This document shows positions 36,690 to 47,821 of a DNA stretch of 64,000 nt, piece after piece (position 1 is the stretch's first letter; each line of letters begins with the position of its first letter). Source of the DNA: Rachycentron canadum (taxonomy: Eukaryota; Chordata; Actinopteri; Carangiformes; Rachycentridae); contig CM076660.1 of NCBI GenBank assembly GCA_038496675.1, forward strand, positions 6,271,303-6,335,302. Reading direction: 5' to 3'. Below the pieces are notes generated by a model. The model was not told the origin of the DNA, did no database searches, and saw only the letters and a program-made list of their open reading frames with translations. The position numbers and the translations under genes are program-made.

Positions 36690-39600
36690 TGGCCCAAATG
36701 CCATGACATTTCCCCACACATGGACCTCGTCCATTATTCATGAAGTGAATAGTTAATACCACAACTGAACAGACAATAGAATGTCTCTCTCTGGGAACTT
36801 TGGGTTTAAGTAAACATTAGCCTGGGCTGAAAGCATGGACTGTAAAAATTATAGTAATGACCAAGGCTATTTTTCTGTCATCAAAAGAGAGCTCAAGGTT
36901 GGATTCAATTCAGTACACTTGGCTCTGAATGGACAAACTATTATGATTATTAAAAAAACTTGCCCTTGTGCAACAAAAAAATTCAAAAGTAGACCCGCAC
37001 GGATCTCCTCCTGTTTTATTAATACATGTAATCAAATAGGACTCTTAGAGTGCTAGATATTTATGTAGACAGGACACATTGTGCAGAATGTACATAGAAT
37101 AGTGAGTAAAAAGATTACGAGGAGACGATGAGAGAATGAAGGAGGGTGGAGGGTGAGGAACAGATTGAGAAAGTGGAGCAGAGGAAGCTTCACGGCACAA
37201 AGTCTCAAGAGGAGCCTGGCTGAACATACTCCACCGGCAGTGAATGAGACTGTTTGAGGAGTGACTTTTAGAGATTGTGCTGCTCAAGGAGTTTGATCAG
37301 GACGAAGGGGAGCCTTTGGGAGTCCAACAGATACAGACTAGTGGTGGGCAAAATATGCTCGAGCCAAGACTGAGCAAAGCAACGGTGGAGCAGAGACAGA
37401 GGAAAGCTCAAGGCAGCGTGGTTTGAAGAGTGTGCAGTAGAGATAACCGAGGCCATACAGAATATTAAAAGCTCTTGACGAAGCCGAGAGGGCATTGCTG
37501 ACATTGTAAATGCTGAAATACATAATCAGAAAAAAAAAAATTCATAAATGAGAATGAAAAGCCCTTCTGCAAGAACTCATTGGTAAGCTCCCGGCTGATA
37601 GACTCGAGAGGAAACAGGTAAATGAGGAGACAGAAGGGCAGAACAGCCTCAAAGTACCTGAACTCTACATACACCTAACAGAAAGTGAGGCGCAGCAGCC
37701 TCTCCTATGTTAAGTTGATAAATAGGAGAAGAGATGCGAGTTGCACAAATGTAATTCAAAGAACCTCAGGCTCAGTCTGAGCTAATGTCACTAAGATTTG
37801 ATGACCAGTCAGACCATTTCCCTTTGTCTCTGAGAAGAGTGGCTGCAGCCAGCTTCCATTATCCTGGTCCAGCAGTCCAACAGAGAAGCCATTCATGTTT
37901 TTAAAAGACATTACCTGCTCAGAGGAAAGTGTGGGAGCAGCCAAGACTAAGCAAGAAAAAGCACAAAGAACTTAACCTTAAAAACTGCAGCATGCTGAAC
38001 TTCTAGTATCTGTTGATGTCTAATAGAGCAACAATGGCAAAAAAATATTTTTTTTTGTCTGATGTCTTTAAAGACCCAATGGCTTAGAGTTTTCAGTAAA
38101 TATTACAGTTGTAACCCGTCCTTCCTTTTCCTTTTGATGCTTGCTCGAGTTCATAAGCAATTTGAATAAAATTAGGAGAAGTCATTAAGTATCAAGCTGA
38201 TAAAACAATGTGGAGTGTGATTTCTTCGAAGTGATCTCAGGTCTCCGAGACCCAAAGCAGAAGATTAGAGTTGAGCTAAAACTGAAATTAATCCAGGGTC
38301 TTGTTACAGTGACTCAAGAACAAGTGAGATTACAGCTCAGCGGGAGACAGATAAAAAAAACAAAGGCACAGTTTTTTTTCCCAGTCAAACACTCTTAAAC
38401 TCAGGCTCAGCTGACCACGGCTCAGGCCAGTCGTGGGGATGTGGAGGGAAACAGCATGGAGCATGGATGAGGATTTAGCAGGGCATGAAGGGGTTGAAGA
38501 AAAATAAAACCCAGGTCAGGAAAATTCAGAAGTAAAAACTAGACAAAGATCGTCCAATGAATGATTTGACTCTGAAAACCTTGTTTTTGCCAACCTGCAG
38601 AGGTTTAACTAACAGGGTGTGTCAGTACCTCCTGACATCACTGTTGGTTGGGTCACAGGTGAAACAGAGAAAACTTTGACCGCTCCTCTACCACAGATGT
38701 TGGATGTGGTCACAGGTCAAACAGATTTGAAACGTTCAACAAGAGAGAGAGAGCAGTGAAACACCTCTTTCTGGTACCTTACTTACACACGGCTGAATAT
38801 CAACACTGCCCTCTTAGTTCAATTCAATTTCGATTCACAACAACCAGAATCAGTTCATTTTGATTTGATTCAGTTTTCGTTTGTTTCAGTAACATCACAT
38901 AAGTATCAATATTGGTTAATAGCTTTAATGTCTTTTACATTTAACATGTGAGCAACAATGTTTTACAATAATTATGAAAACTCAGCACTGCAGGATAAAC
39001 TGTAAACACATTTCCCATTTATAAAACTGTGCATTTCTTTATGTTCTGTGACTAAAACACAATTAACCTAAATTTTTTTTAGGCAGCTAAATAAGAATAA
39101 TAAAGAACCTGCATCACTCACAAGGAGGTCATCAGTATGCATATATAAAAAATAAATGCTATTACAGAGATGTAGTGTAGATCGGTAGTGCATGCTTTAG
39201 CCAAGTACTTATCACTTTGAGCTCAGATGGGCAGAAACCGACAGTCTGTTCACTAATTCATCTGCACTGTTTGTGTTGACAAGACTTCAGCCTGATATCC
39301 ACAGACAGCCAGTTAGACACTGTCAGCCGGCCAGCAGGGACAGTCCACACACAGTTCTATCAACTTCAACATCTCATAGCTAGAGATAATATCTTTTAAA
39401 CAAACACAAACCGAGAGCTCAGATCAGTGAGAAGCCTTTTTTCAGTCCGTCCCTCTCATAGATGCCAGAATAAGCTGACCATCCTGACTCACCAGACATG
39501 TAAACTGTGGCAGGTTTGCACAGAGACAGTCAAGGCTCAAGGCAGCTCATGGAGCCAGCTATCATCAATGCTACTTTAAACTACTTTTTTAAAAAACTTA

Positions 39601-42600
39601 AAATAACCTTTCTGTGTACTTTGTAATAATTATATTTTTGTAAAATAGACATTTTTGACATCATGCAGCCCTGACTGAGCCGCTTCCAGAAAGTAACCAC
39701 TACCACAGATGTTTACTAAGAAAAGGCTCAAATGCAACGATGAATCTCAGGATTTTAAGCATCAATAATAGATTATTCAAATAAAAATCGCAATAATCAG
39801 AACTTTTTTTTTTTTTTACCCTTGAGAGCAGACGTGATAACATTGTTCAACATGGAAACACAGAACGCAGAAGCCTCATCCTCAACCATCCTGTTGATTT
39901 AGAGACAAGAATAAAGACCTAAACCAAAAGGTCAAGACATTTACGCAACTCTACTCAATAAAACTGCACCATTTTCACAATTAGCTCTGCCTGTTCTCTG
40001 TATTAGGCTTGCAACTATTCCTAAGGAAAACATCAACTGGTATTTATTGTACGTAGGCAACTGCGTGACCTCCTCAGCCTCAGTGGGACTGCATGGCCTG
40101 CCCTGTTAAAGCAGATTAGCTTGGAAAAAAAAAAAAGAACCGAATGTGCTGTGTTGCCTGGATACAAAAAGCATCATTAAGCACAATTATCAGCCACTTC
40201 AGCTCACAATGAACAAGCTTCATCACAGATTTGAAAAAAAAAAAAACATTAACGACAACAACCTGTATGGAGCAGAAAAGAGGAGGAGGGGAAAGAAGAG
40301 ACAAGGAAAAGGTGGCAGAGTAGAGGAGAAGAAGAAGAATTAAAGCAGAGATGCAGAAAGAGCGAGAGGGCGGGGGTTCAGTGTCATGTTCATGGATGTT
40401 TGACACATTTTGAGATGACGAGTAAAAACATTACAGGAAGGTTGATTAGTGAACATGTTGCTCATATATGATCAAATGATTTTAAATTAATGGAGTATGC
40501 TGACGAAGAGGCAGAGGGAGGGGAGGGGAGGGGAGGGCTGTGTGTGTGTGTGTGTGTGTGCGCGTGTAGTGAAATATCAATACAACTCTGAAAAGTTGCT
40601 GGAAAAAATTAAACAATATAAGAAAGTTTTTTTCATTGGGCTGGGAAAACCACTGGGGGTGTTTGATAAAGAAAACAGAGCTGGGGCAAAGGGAGCATGC
40701 AATCACAGAAAAAGAGTGCAGCCTACCTCATCCATCCTCATTATACTGTGTATCTCCCCGAAGGTACAGTGGGCTGTAAATTAAAGAGAGCAGAGATCTT
40801 GTCAACTGTACCATCCAGAGAGAGACAAATGGAGAGAAGAGGGGAAGAAAATAAAACAGAGAACAAACAGAGTAGAAAAGAGTTAGGGGAGAGGGTGGCT
40901 GGATTAGACTTCAAAAGCAATATGACACAATGGGAATTTTGTCACAGCGTTGTGAAGTGTTACAGACTGAATGAAACACTGGTGAGACACATGAAGCAAC
41001 CTGTGCAAAGGCAGACAGCTAGCTGTCTGTCTGTGTGTCTGTCTGCTGCTGGCAAGGATTTAAACTGAACACGCTCTATAGGCTTAAAGGTCACAATTCA
41101 AAACTATATAAAACAACACCAGACCACCCGATGGGACTGGTCTAATACCAAATCCAACACACCTTACACCTCTAATTAATCCAGCACATGATCCCAGCCT
41201 TGTGTGTAAACTCACAGTCAGCAACACGGTTCAACGACTGGCTTCAGCTTTAAAACGTACATTTCCACAAGGACCAGCTGCAATGGATTTAGTGAGTTGT
41301 GCTGCGGCCTACGACAACTGAGCCCCATTTTTTAGCCATGTTTGTTTACATTTATGGAAAATTAAGTACGCCGAATTCACTACTAGCTGTTCTTGTTTGC
41401 TATATAGCATTACATTTACAGGCATTTATAATTGAAAAACTTTGATAAGGAAGGAAACCTAAAAACCAGAGGACTCTCAGGCAAATTCTGTAAAGACAAG
41501 GAGCGTTTTTTGTTTTTTGTTTTTTTTTTTTTTCGAATATCCGGTGAAGTGTAAGTTACACTGAATCTTAAAATACGCTTTTGGTGCCTGTGCGTTCAGA
41601 AATGACTCAATTATGTCGATGTTTGAAAGTAATTTCGGGAAATTGGCGCCAACAAACGTCGCTTACCTGGACTTCCTCCAGGTGAGTGACTCCCACTGCC
41701 GCTGCTGCAGCTGCTGACTGTTGGTACATGGGGAATAAACACATGAACTGACTTCCTGTTGTTTCAAGGACACATGGAAGCAGCTGTCCATTTCAACCTA
41801 AAGCATTATCTTTACCCTGTGTCTCTCTCCCTGCCTCAATACCAGCTCAAGTTATAGTTTTCTATCATTTTAAAGAGAATTCACCCCAAAACCTGCCAGT
41901 ATAAGTAAAGTCAGACGACTCTCTGTTGGACGTCCTAGTGGCACAGACACATACCCAAAGCCTCCACATCACTACTGCAAAATACTGTAAAGCCTATTGT
42001 CCATACTTTGAAATGGAGGCTCTTTCAATATGCATTATGCAATATGCACGCTCTTCTTGACTGGAAACTCCTCAGGGGGCCACACTTTGAGCTGTTGCAG
42101 CTCAAGGGGTCATGGAGAAGGTACTGTTTACTCCAGTCTCCTGAATAAGAGGCCAGGCACACGTATATGGTGCATTGTGAAATGCATAACCATGAAGTGG
42201 AGAGGAAGGAGCTGGCAGATAAGACAGACATGAGCACACAACACTGTGTGTGTGTGTGCGTGTGTGCGTGCGTGCGCGCGCTGACCTCTTGCTTTCACTC
42301 TGGTCATGGTCAATTATTCCTCCCTTTGAAGTGTCTTTCTCTGCTGTCATAGATCAAGTCAAGACACACGGCTGGTCCTACTGAAATACAAAACAGCCTC
42401 AGCTGCGCATTTTCTCTTCAGGTTTGTGCCTTGCAGTGATATGCAGTGGAACATTATTAGCAGTATTAATACACAGTGGAGGAGGGTTGGCTCTCCTCTG
42501 TCTTTATGAAAGCTGATTATAAGGAGTTTAATTTCATCAGATAAGGATGCCTTCGTTTATGAGCAGCCGCTGGCTCCAGGCACCAGGCCTGGCAGGCATT

Positions 42601-43147
42601 CAATGAGACAAGCACTCCCCCTGCTGTTACTGTTCATTGCAGGCTGGTCAGTCCAGTCCCTGCAGTTGTACACTCTGTCTGACTTTTCCAAGTAAACAAC
42701 TCTTAATAACAGCCAAGGCAGAGTCCTTTTTTGACTAAATCCTTTGGATCTTTCATTAAAAGAATTTCTAAATGAATTTGCTTGTTTATAATTTTCATCA
42801 ACTCTCCAATGGTGCTCCAAGAGGGATAGAGGAAATTATGATTTTTATTTGAGAGAGTCTTTTCTGTATCTGTAGCTCTTGGAGTAAATTGTTGGGCTTG
42901 AATCTGAATTAGAGAAGTGCACTCTGACTTCCTTTTAATCTCAGCCAAGGCTGTTTGGAGGTTATCTAAGGCTGTGGTTGAAAGCTCTTGTGTCAGCAAG
43001 CATCTGCCATACTGAAGTGTCCTGGGGGGAGAAATTAAATCCCTGGCGGCTCCAGGTCTTTTAAATAATGAATGTTGAAGTTAACTGTGTTGTTGCTGTT
43101 TTTCATTAAAATCTAACTCATCTTTCTTTTTCTGTTTTACAAATCAG

Positions 43148-43494
43148 CCAGGATGTCTGGGATGGATGTCCCATTGGTGGACCACAATGAGACTGGAATC
43201 TCTCCAATAGATAATGGGACCTTCCTGAGATTCTCTCCAACCTCTGCCTCCACATCAGCGGCCGCCTCATCACCAGGACGTCCAGGCAACGTGTATGTCT
43301 ACGTGTGGCTCTTCCTTGGCCTGCTGGTGTTCCTGCTGACGCTGCTCATCATCTCCCTCCACAGGCTGAAGAACATCATCTCCTCCTCCTCCTCTGTCCC
43401 CGATTGCAGCAGCGAAGGAGGGAGTTCCTTCACCAACATGGAGATCTGTAGTATCTCTTCTCAGCGGTCCACCATCTCCTCACTGTCCACCTGA
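43148..43494 (+). CDS. sertm1: sertm1, serine-rich and transmembrane domain-containing 1
   Basis: A single coding exon on the plus strand begins at 43148 after the acceptor TGTTTTACAAATCAG. ATG at 43153 to TGA at 43492-43494 gives 113 aa, against 107 in human. It matches SERTM1 through NGTFL.FSPTSASTS, NVYVYV, a hydrophobic helix (about residues 47-69), HRLKNIISSSSS and SSFTNMEICSISSQRSTIS. It should be a small single-pass membrane protein with Ser-rich tails on both sides. Sequons at Asn12 and Asn21 in the N-terminal half suggest that end faces the lumen or outside. Function is essentially unknown; mammalian expression is largely neural. The 5' UTR exon(s) lie upstream and were not identified with certainty. 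It is the only plus-strand gene here and converges on nbea. Confidence 0.96.
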
Positions 43495-44870
43495 GGGAGG
43501 GAGGGTGATGGGAGGGAGTACGTATACAGACATATATGTCCGTGTGCATTTAGCCCAGCATGCAAACGACAGGCAAGCATGCACACGCATAAAGACATAG
43601 AGGTCTAACACCTCCTCACTGTGACATGCAAACACAAAAACACAACACCAGCTACAAATGAGCTGACAGCGTGGCTTTAATCTCCATGCATGCATATTTT
43701 ATTCCCAGTGGTCCAGTGAGTCAGGTGTGTCCATGCAATTTGCTAAGGCACAGGGGAAATGTGGCTCACAATGTGATGAAGAGGTCTGGGGGGTGGGGGG
43801 AGTGTCACTGAACCCTTCAGAGCCTTATTTCAATGATTAAAACAAATGAACCTGAAAAACTGCATCCTCTTTGCAAGAAAAGGCACAAGGATGAACTATT
43901 ATCTTTCCTCCACCTTTTTTGTAAAAGTCATGTCTTCTACTGCAGCTGTCATGTTTACTGTAAAACAAACCGCGTTGTTTTGAAGTGAAGCTTTGTACTG
44001 CATGCCACATAATGTCTGTAGACCACGCTGCAAAACTCAGTATTAAAATAATATTAAAGATCATCACTTTGTACAGAAATGCATGCTTATGTCTCAGTTG
44101 TTCAGTAAAGCTTTGGGATGTAAGATACCTTGAAAAGTGTGTACTTTCTGAACTTGATAATGATTCCCCAGGTTGGGTGAGAAGAGGAGATGACAGACAT
44201 GGTGCTGTGGAAGCGAAGGTGAGAGAGAAGTGAGGGCTGTAGACTCCTGACAGGTAGGCAGCTCTGACTGCAGCTACAGACAGACCGGGTCAAAAGTGGC
44301 AGAAAGTACAAGATGAAATTCTGGTACTGAAAGACAAGGTCTGCCAGCGTAACGGATTACCCTCCTCTGTCTGTCAGCTCGTGGCGTCCGATCGCAGTCT
44401 CCATACTGACTGAAGCATGAGAGCTCTGTGTAGCTGTCAGGCTTAAGCTACTGTAATGGTTGTTTCCGCCTGAGATACATTTTTTTTTTAAATAATGAGT
44501 TGTAGTTTCTTTGACATGGCAAAAAAGATACAACACACTGGTTTAATTAATCCTTGTCACGGTTTTCCACCAAATTAAGTGACAATCAAATAACACTGAA
44601 GCAGTGATCATGGCCACGATCAAGAAAACTTAGCTCTGTTAGTGATCTTCTTCAGAGATACTCATTATTCTCACATTAATTTGTGTTTTTCAAGCCAAAA
44701 TCTTGTATATCTGCTGAAAGGATTTAGCCACAAAAGCCTCTTTTTTTTTTTTTAGGAACCAACACATGGACTCACAAAGCAAATGAATTAAAAGGCGCTC
44801 TCTCTGGTCCACACTAAGTGCAACTCCTGTTTATAATTATAAATAAATTAGATCTTTCATGATTGTGTTT
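43495..44870 (+). other. sertm1: sertm1 3' UTR (inferred) with poly(A) signal
   Basis: Sequence after the stop has no gene. AATAAA at 44842-44847 is followed by a GT-rich stretch (gattgtgtttgtcttg), a good poly(A) context. Earlier ATTAAA variants occur near 43836 and 44041. Extent is inferred. Confidence 0.45.
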
Positions 44871-45219
44871 GTCTTGTAAATGTAGGAGGATTAATGTAGT
44901 ATATTCTCAAGATTGTAAACACACATGAATTGAATTCCATCTTTATTTACCCCCCAAAAGAATTAAAACACACAAATAAATTCTACTTTCAGACTGACAT
45001 CCCTTCAGTCAGACATGTTTACAGTGTTGTCACTTACAACTGCTTCATTATTTCACTGAGAATGAATCTTTGTGCAAACAAGTTGAGAGGTTATTGTATC
45101 AGGTGCCTTTTGGTTTAAAGTAGTGAGGAAATAATCTCTAAAACATTTGTTTTCAAGTGAACCATGTAGTAAAATCATTGTTTTAGTCCTGTTAACAAAG
45201 AGATGTTATTCAATGAGAA

Positions 45220-45500
45220 CACATACATCCATCATCTATACTACTTATCGTCACCAGGGAGCTGGAGCCAATCCCAGCTGACTTTGGGCAAAAGCAGGTA
45301 CATCCTGGACAGGTCGGCAGTCTATCAGTCTATCACAGGGCTGACATTCACACTCAAATACAGACCTACAGGCATTTTAGAGTCGACAACTGACCTAACA
45401 TTGCATGTCTTTGGACTGTCGGAGGAAGCCAGAGTACCTGCATAGAACCTCCACACAGAAAGGTGACAATACCAACCCCCTGCTGCCCTAATGAAGACAG
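45220..45500 (+). repeat. Fish dispersed repeat, copy 2 (better preserved)
   Basis: Diagnostic blocks are catccatcatctatactac, gagctggagccaatcccagc, ctggacaggtcggcagtcta, tcacagggctgacattcaca, catgtctttggactgt and ggaggaagcc. These are the hallmarks of a repeat very common in percomorph genomes. It lies between the convergent 3' ends of sertm1 and nbea. Confidence 0.8.
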
Positions 45501-46179
45501 AGATGACACGCCTGAAAACCTCCTCATCACATTTGAATTCTTTTCATTTCCATTTCTTGTGTCTTAATACTTACCTGGCATGATGGATTGCGCTGTGTAC
45601 CTAGTGATTCCATGATTCATGGGCAAATGAACACCATTAAGGACTTCTTCCTCTATGCCACACTGAACCTTCTTAAAATGGTATATTCTTGTTTTTATCC
45701 CTATTTGATTACTGAGTCTGAAGCATAGAGTGCATCAACTGAAACTCCCAGCACCTAAGCAGGGCAATTCAACTAAATTCATGTGGAAAAATGCCAATAG
45801 TTCAAGCACATTTTTTACTTTAAAAATGAGTTAAGTGGGAGATGATGCGGTACCAGAGCAGATGAAGCTATAGAGTGAGCAATGGAAACTGGATATTTGT
45901 TCCAAATAGCATTTCTCTGTATATTTGTGTTCTTTGGAAGTGTTGCAGAGCATGACTGCTATTAACAGACATCTTAAAATGAAAATCAAAATGATGCCGG
46001 TATTTCAGCAATGTCGATTGAGTTCAGCGTACAGAGTCATTTTAAAGGACAGAAGTTTCCTTTTAGACCAATGTCTGATAAATGCTACAATGAGATATCC
46101 TTGATGTCTCTCTCCCACGTTGTCATGAAGCACAAGAGACTTTAGTCAAAAAAAAGAAATATGCGCCCAATGAATAGTC

Positions 46180-47821
46180 AAGTCATCAAATTCTTTGCAT
46201 ATTTTATTTTTCTTATCATGATTTTTTTTCAACTCACACATGTCATATTTTACATCTTTGCAATAAAACATGAATACAATAGTTTTTAGGGTTTCATAGA
46301 TCCAAAAATATTTAACCTTTTTTTGGATACGTAAGTTGAACCTGTCGATAGAGTATGTGCATGTGCGCATTTGATCAAGATGGCTTCACACATACAGTAC
46401 ATCTCACATTTCATCCCCTCTCCGCCCTCCTTCCCACCTCTATCAGCTACAGAATCATGATATTGCTTACAACTGTGAGGTTGTAAAACTTAATAATCAC
46501 ACATGAGCTCAACGTTTTAAATACAAACATCAATGCACAAATAATCCCGTCGGGAAAATGGACTGAAACAAAATGGCAGCCGACCAGAAAGAACCAAGCT
46601 AATAAATAATGATATGTGATTGGTGCAAAGTGCAAATACAAAACAAACTTTTACATTGATTTGATTCTCTTTTTTTAAATAATCAACAAATGTGGGTAAG
46701 TGAAGGTTTCCTTTGCGGTTTCAGTCTTATTCAGCTGATTTAGTCTCCCACCAAGCCTGAACCAAGACTATATGTACATATTTGACAAAACAATCACCAA
46801 ATATACAAAGGAAATCATGTCAGTCTTGTGGTTTTCATCCATGGTGGCACTGGCAAGACCTCTTTATCATCCCCATCTCCGGCAAAACCCTTCACCATCC
46901 TTGACACTGCCGTTATTACCATCAGTCTTGTCAACATTATAATAATTATTACACAATATTTTACATACAGCAAGTCATTAATAAATTAAAGGTGATAAGC
47001 GCAGTTTGTGTAGTGAAAGAACAAGTGTAGACTCTGACGTGGGCAGAGCCTTATTTACATAAAAATCAGACTTAACTCTGCTGTGGGTAAAAGAAAAAAA
47101 GAAATAATTAAATTAACATTAGAAAATGAAATAAAACCTGATAAAAATCAAATAAGATAAAATCAAATAAAATCAAAACCCCAGGCAATATTTTTTCAAG
47201 GGTGAATTTAAGATCAAGCCAATAGCACCGATTTTTGAATAGTGGGTGGGGCTGGTTCATTTCTGACCATTTCTAATCAGTTTATTAGACACATTGAAGG
47301 AGTCTTAATTCACAATCCACCCAAATAACTCCCAGATGGTAGTCCCCTCAAATGAAAAGTATGGAACGAAAAAATTAAAAGAAGAAAAAGAAAAGAGAAA
47401 ATAAAACTTAGGTTCATTGTCTGTGAAGCATTAAGCGTACCAGCAACAGCAACTGCACCAGTCCTGTGAGTGGTACGGATATGATCGACCTCTACAAGGT
47501 CTGCTTGACTTGCGCTTTTTCCTCCCATTCTGCAGTCTGTCTATTTTATTAGCAGGTTTTGGTGTGTATCTTCGGGGTATTATGTGTCTGTGGTTACACA
47601 CGTGTGTGTACTTACACGTATGCACAGAGGAAGTTTATTTCCAGCAGCGCTGCCGCATCCTCAAATCAAGTAAACTTCTCAATGGAATAGAGCCTAAGGT
47701 CCGGTACTTGTTTTTCCTTCCTCTCAGTACCTGTAGTTTCCCCGTGTTGCAGATACACAGCATCATCTCCTTTCCTTTTTGTTCTCTCCTCTCCATCCTC
47801 CTCATCCTCAAGCTGTCCACC
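46180..47821 (-). other. nbea: nbea 3' UTR (inferred)
   Basis: About 1.6 kb of AT-rich, gene-free sequence follows the nbea stop. Several AATAAA hexamers read on the minus strand (47634-47639, 47545-47550, 47281-47286, 46203-46208), suggesting alternative ends of about 0.2 to 1.6 kb. NBEA is known for a long 3' UTR. The 145-codon plus-strand frame at 47510-47947 is antisense noise. Confidence 0.5.

Larger units (their letters stand above)
24600..43140. other. Gene-poor interval between ccna1 and sertm1
   Basis: About 18.5 kb with no recognised coding exon on either strand. It holds dispersed repeats (25065-25260, 29189-29525, 32858-33904), paired TG/CA arrays (36447-36687), many A runs (28577-28593, 28614-28643, 29601-29630, 30338-30354, 35769-35785) and promoter-like sequence near 34.6-34.95 kb. 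All frames are about 100 codons or less, as expected by chance. The divergent orientation of ccna1 and sertm1 means regulatory DNA of either may lie here. Confidence 0.7.

Noticed and set aside
36429..36762. Cys-Val/His-Thr repeat proteins
   Set aside because: Translation of (TG)n/(CA)n microsatellites.
42703..42999. 98-codon minus-strand frame upstream of sertm1
   Set aside because: Coding-like in places (TALDNLQTALAEIKRK), but it matches nothing known to me, has no splice support and is of chance length for 64 kb.
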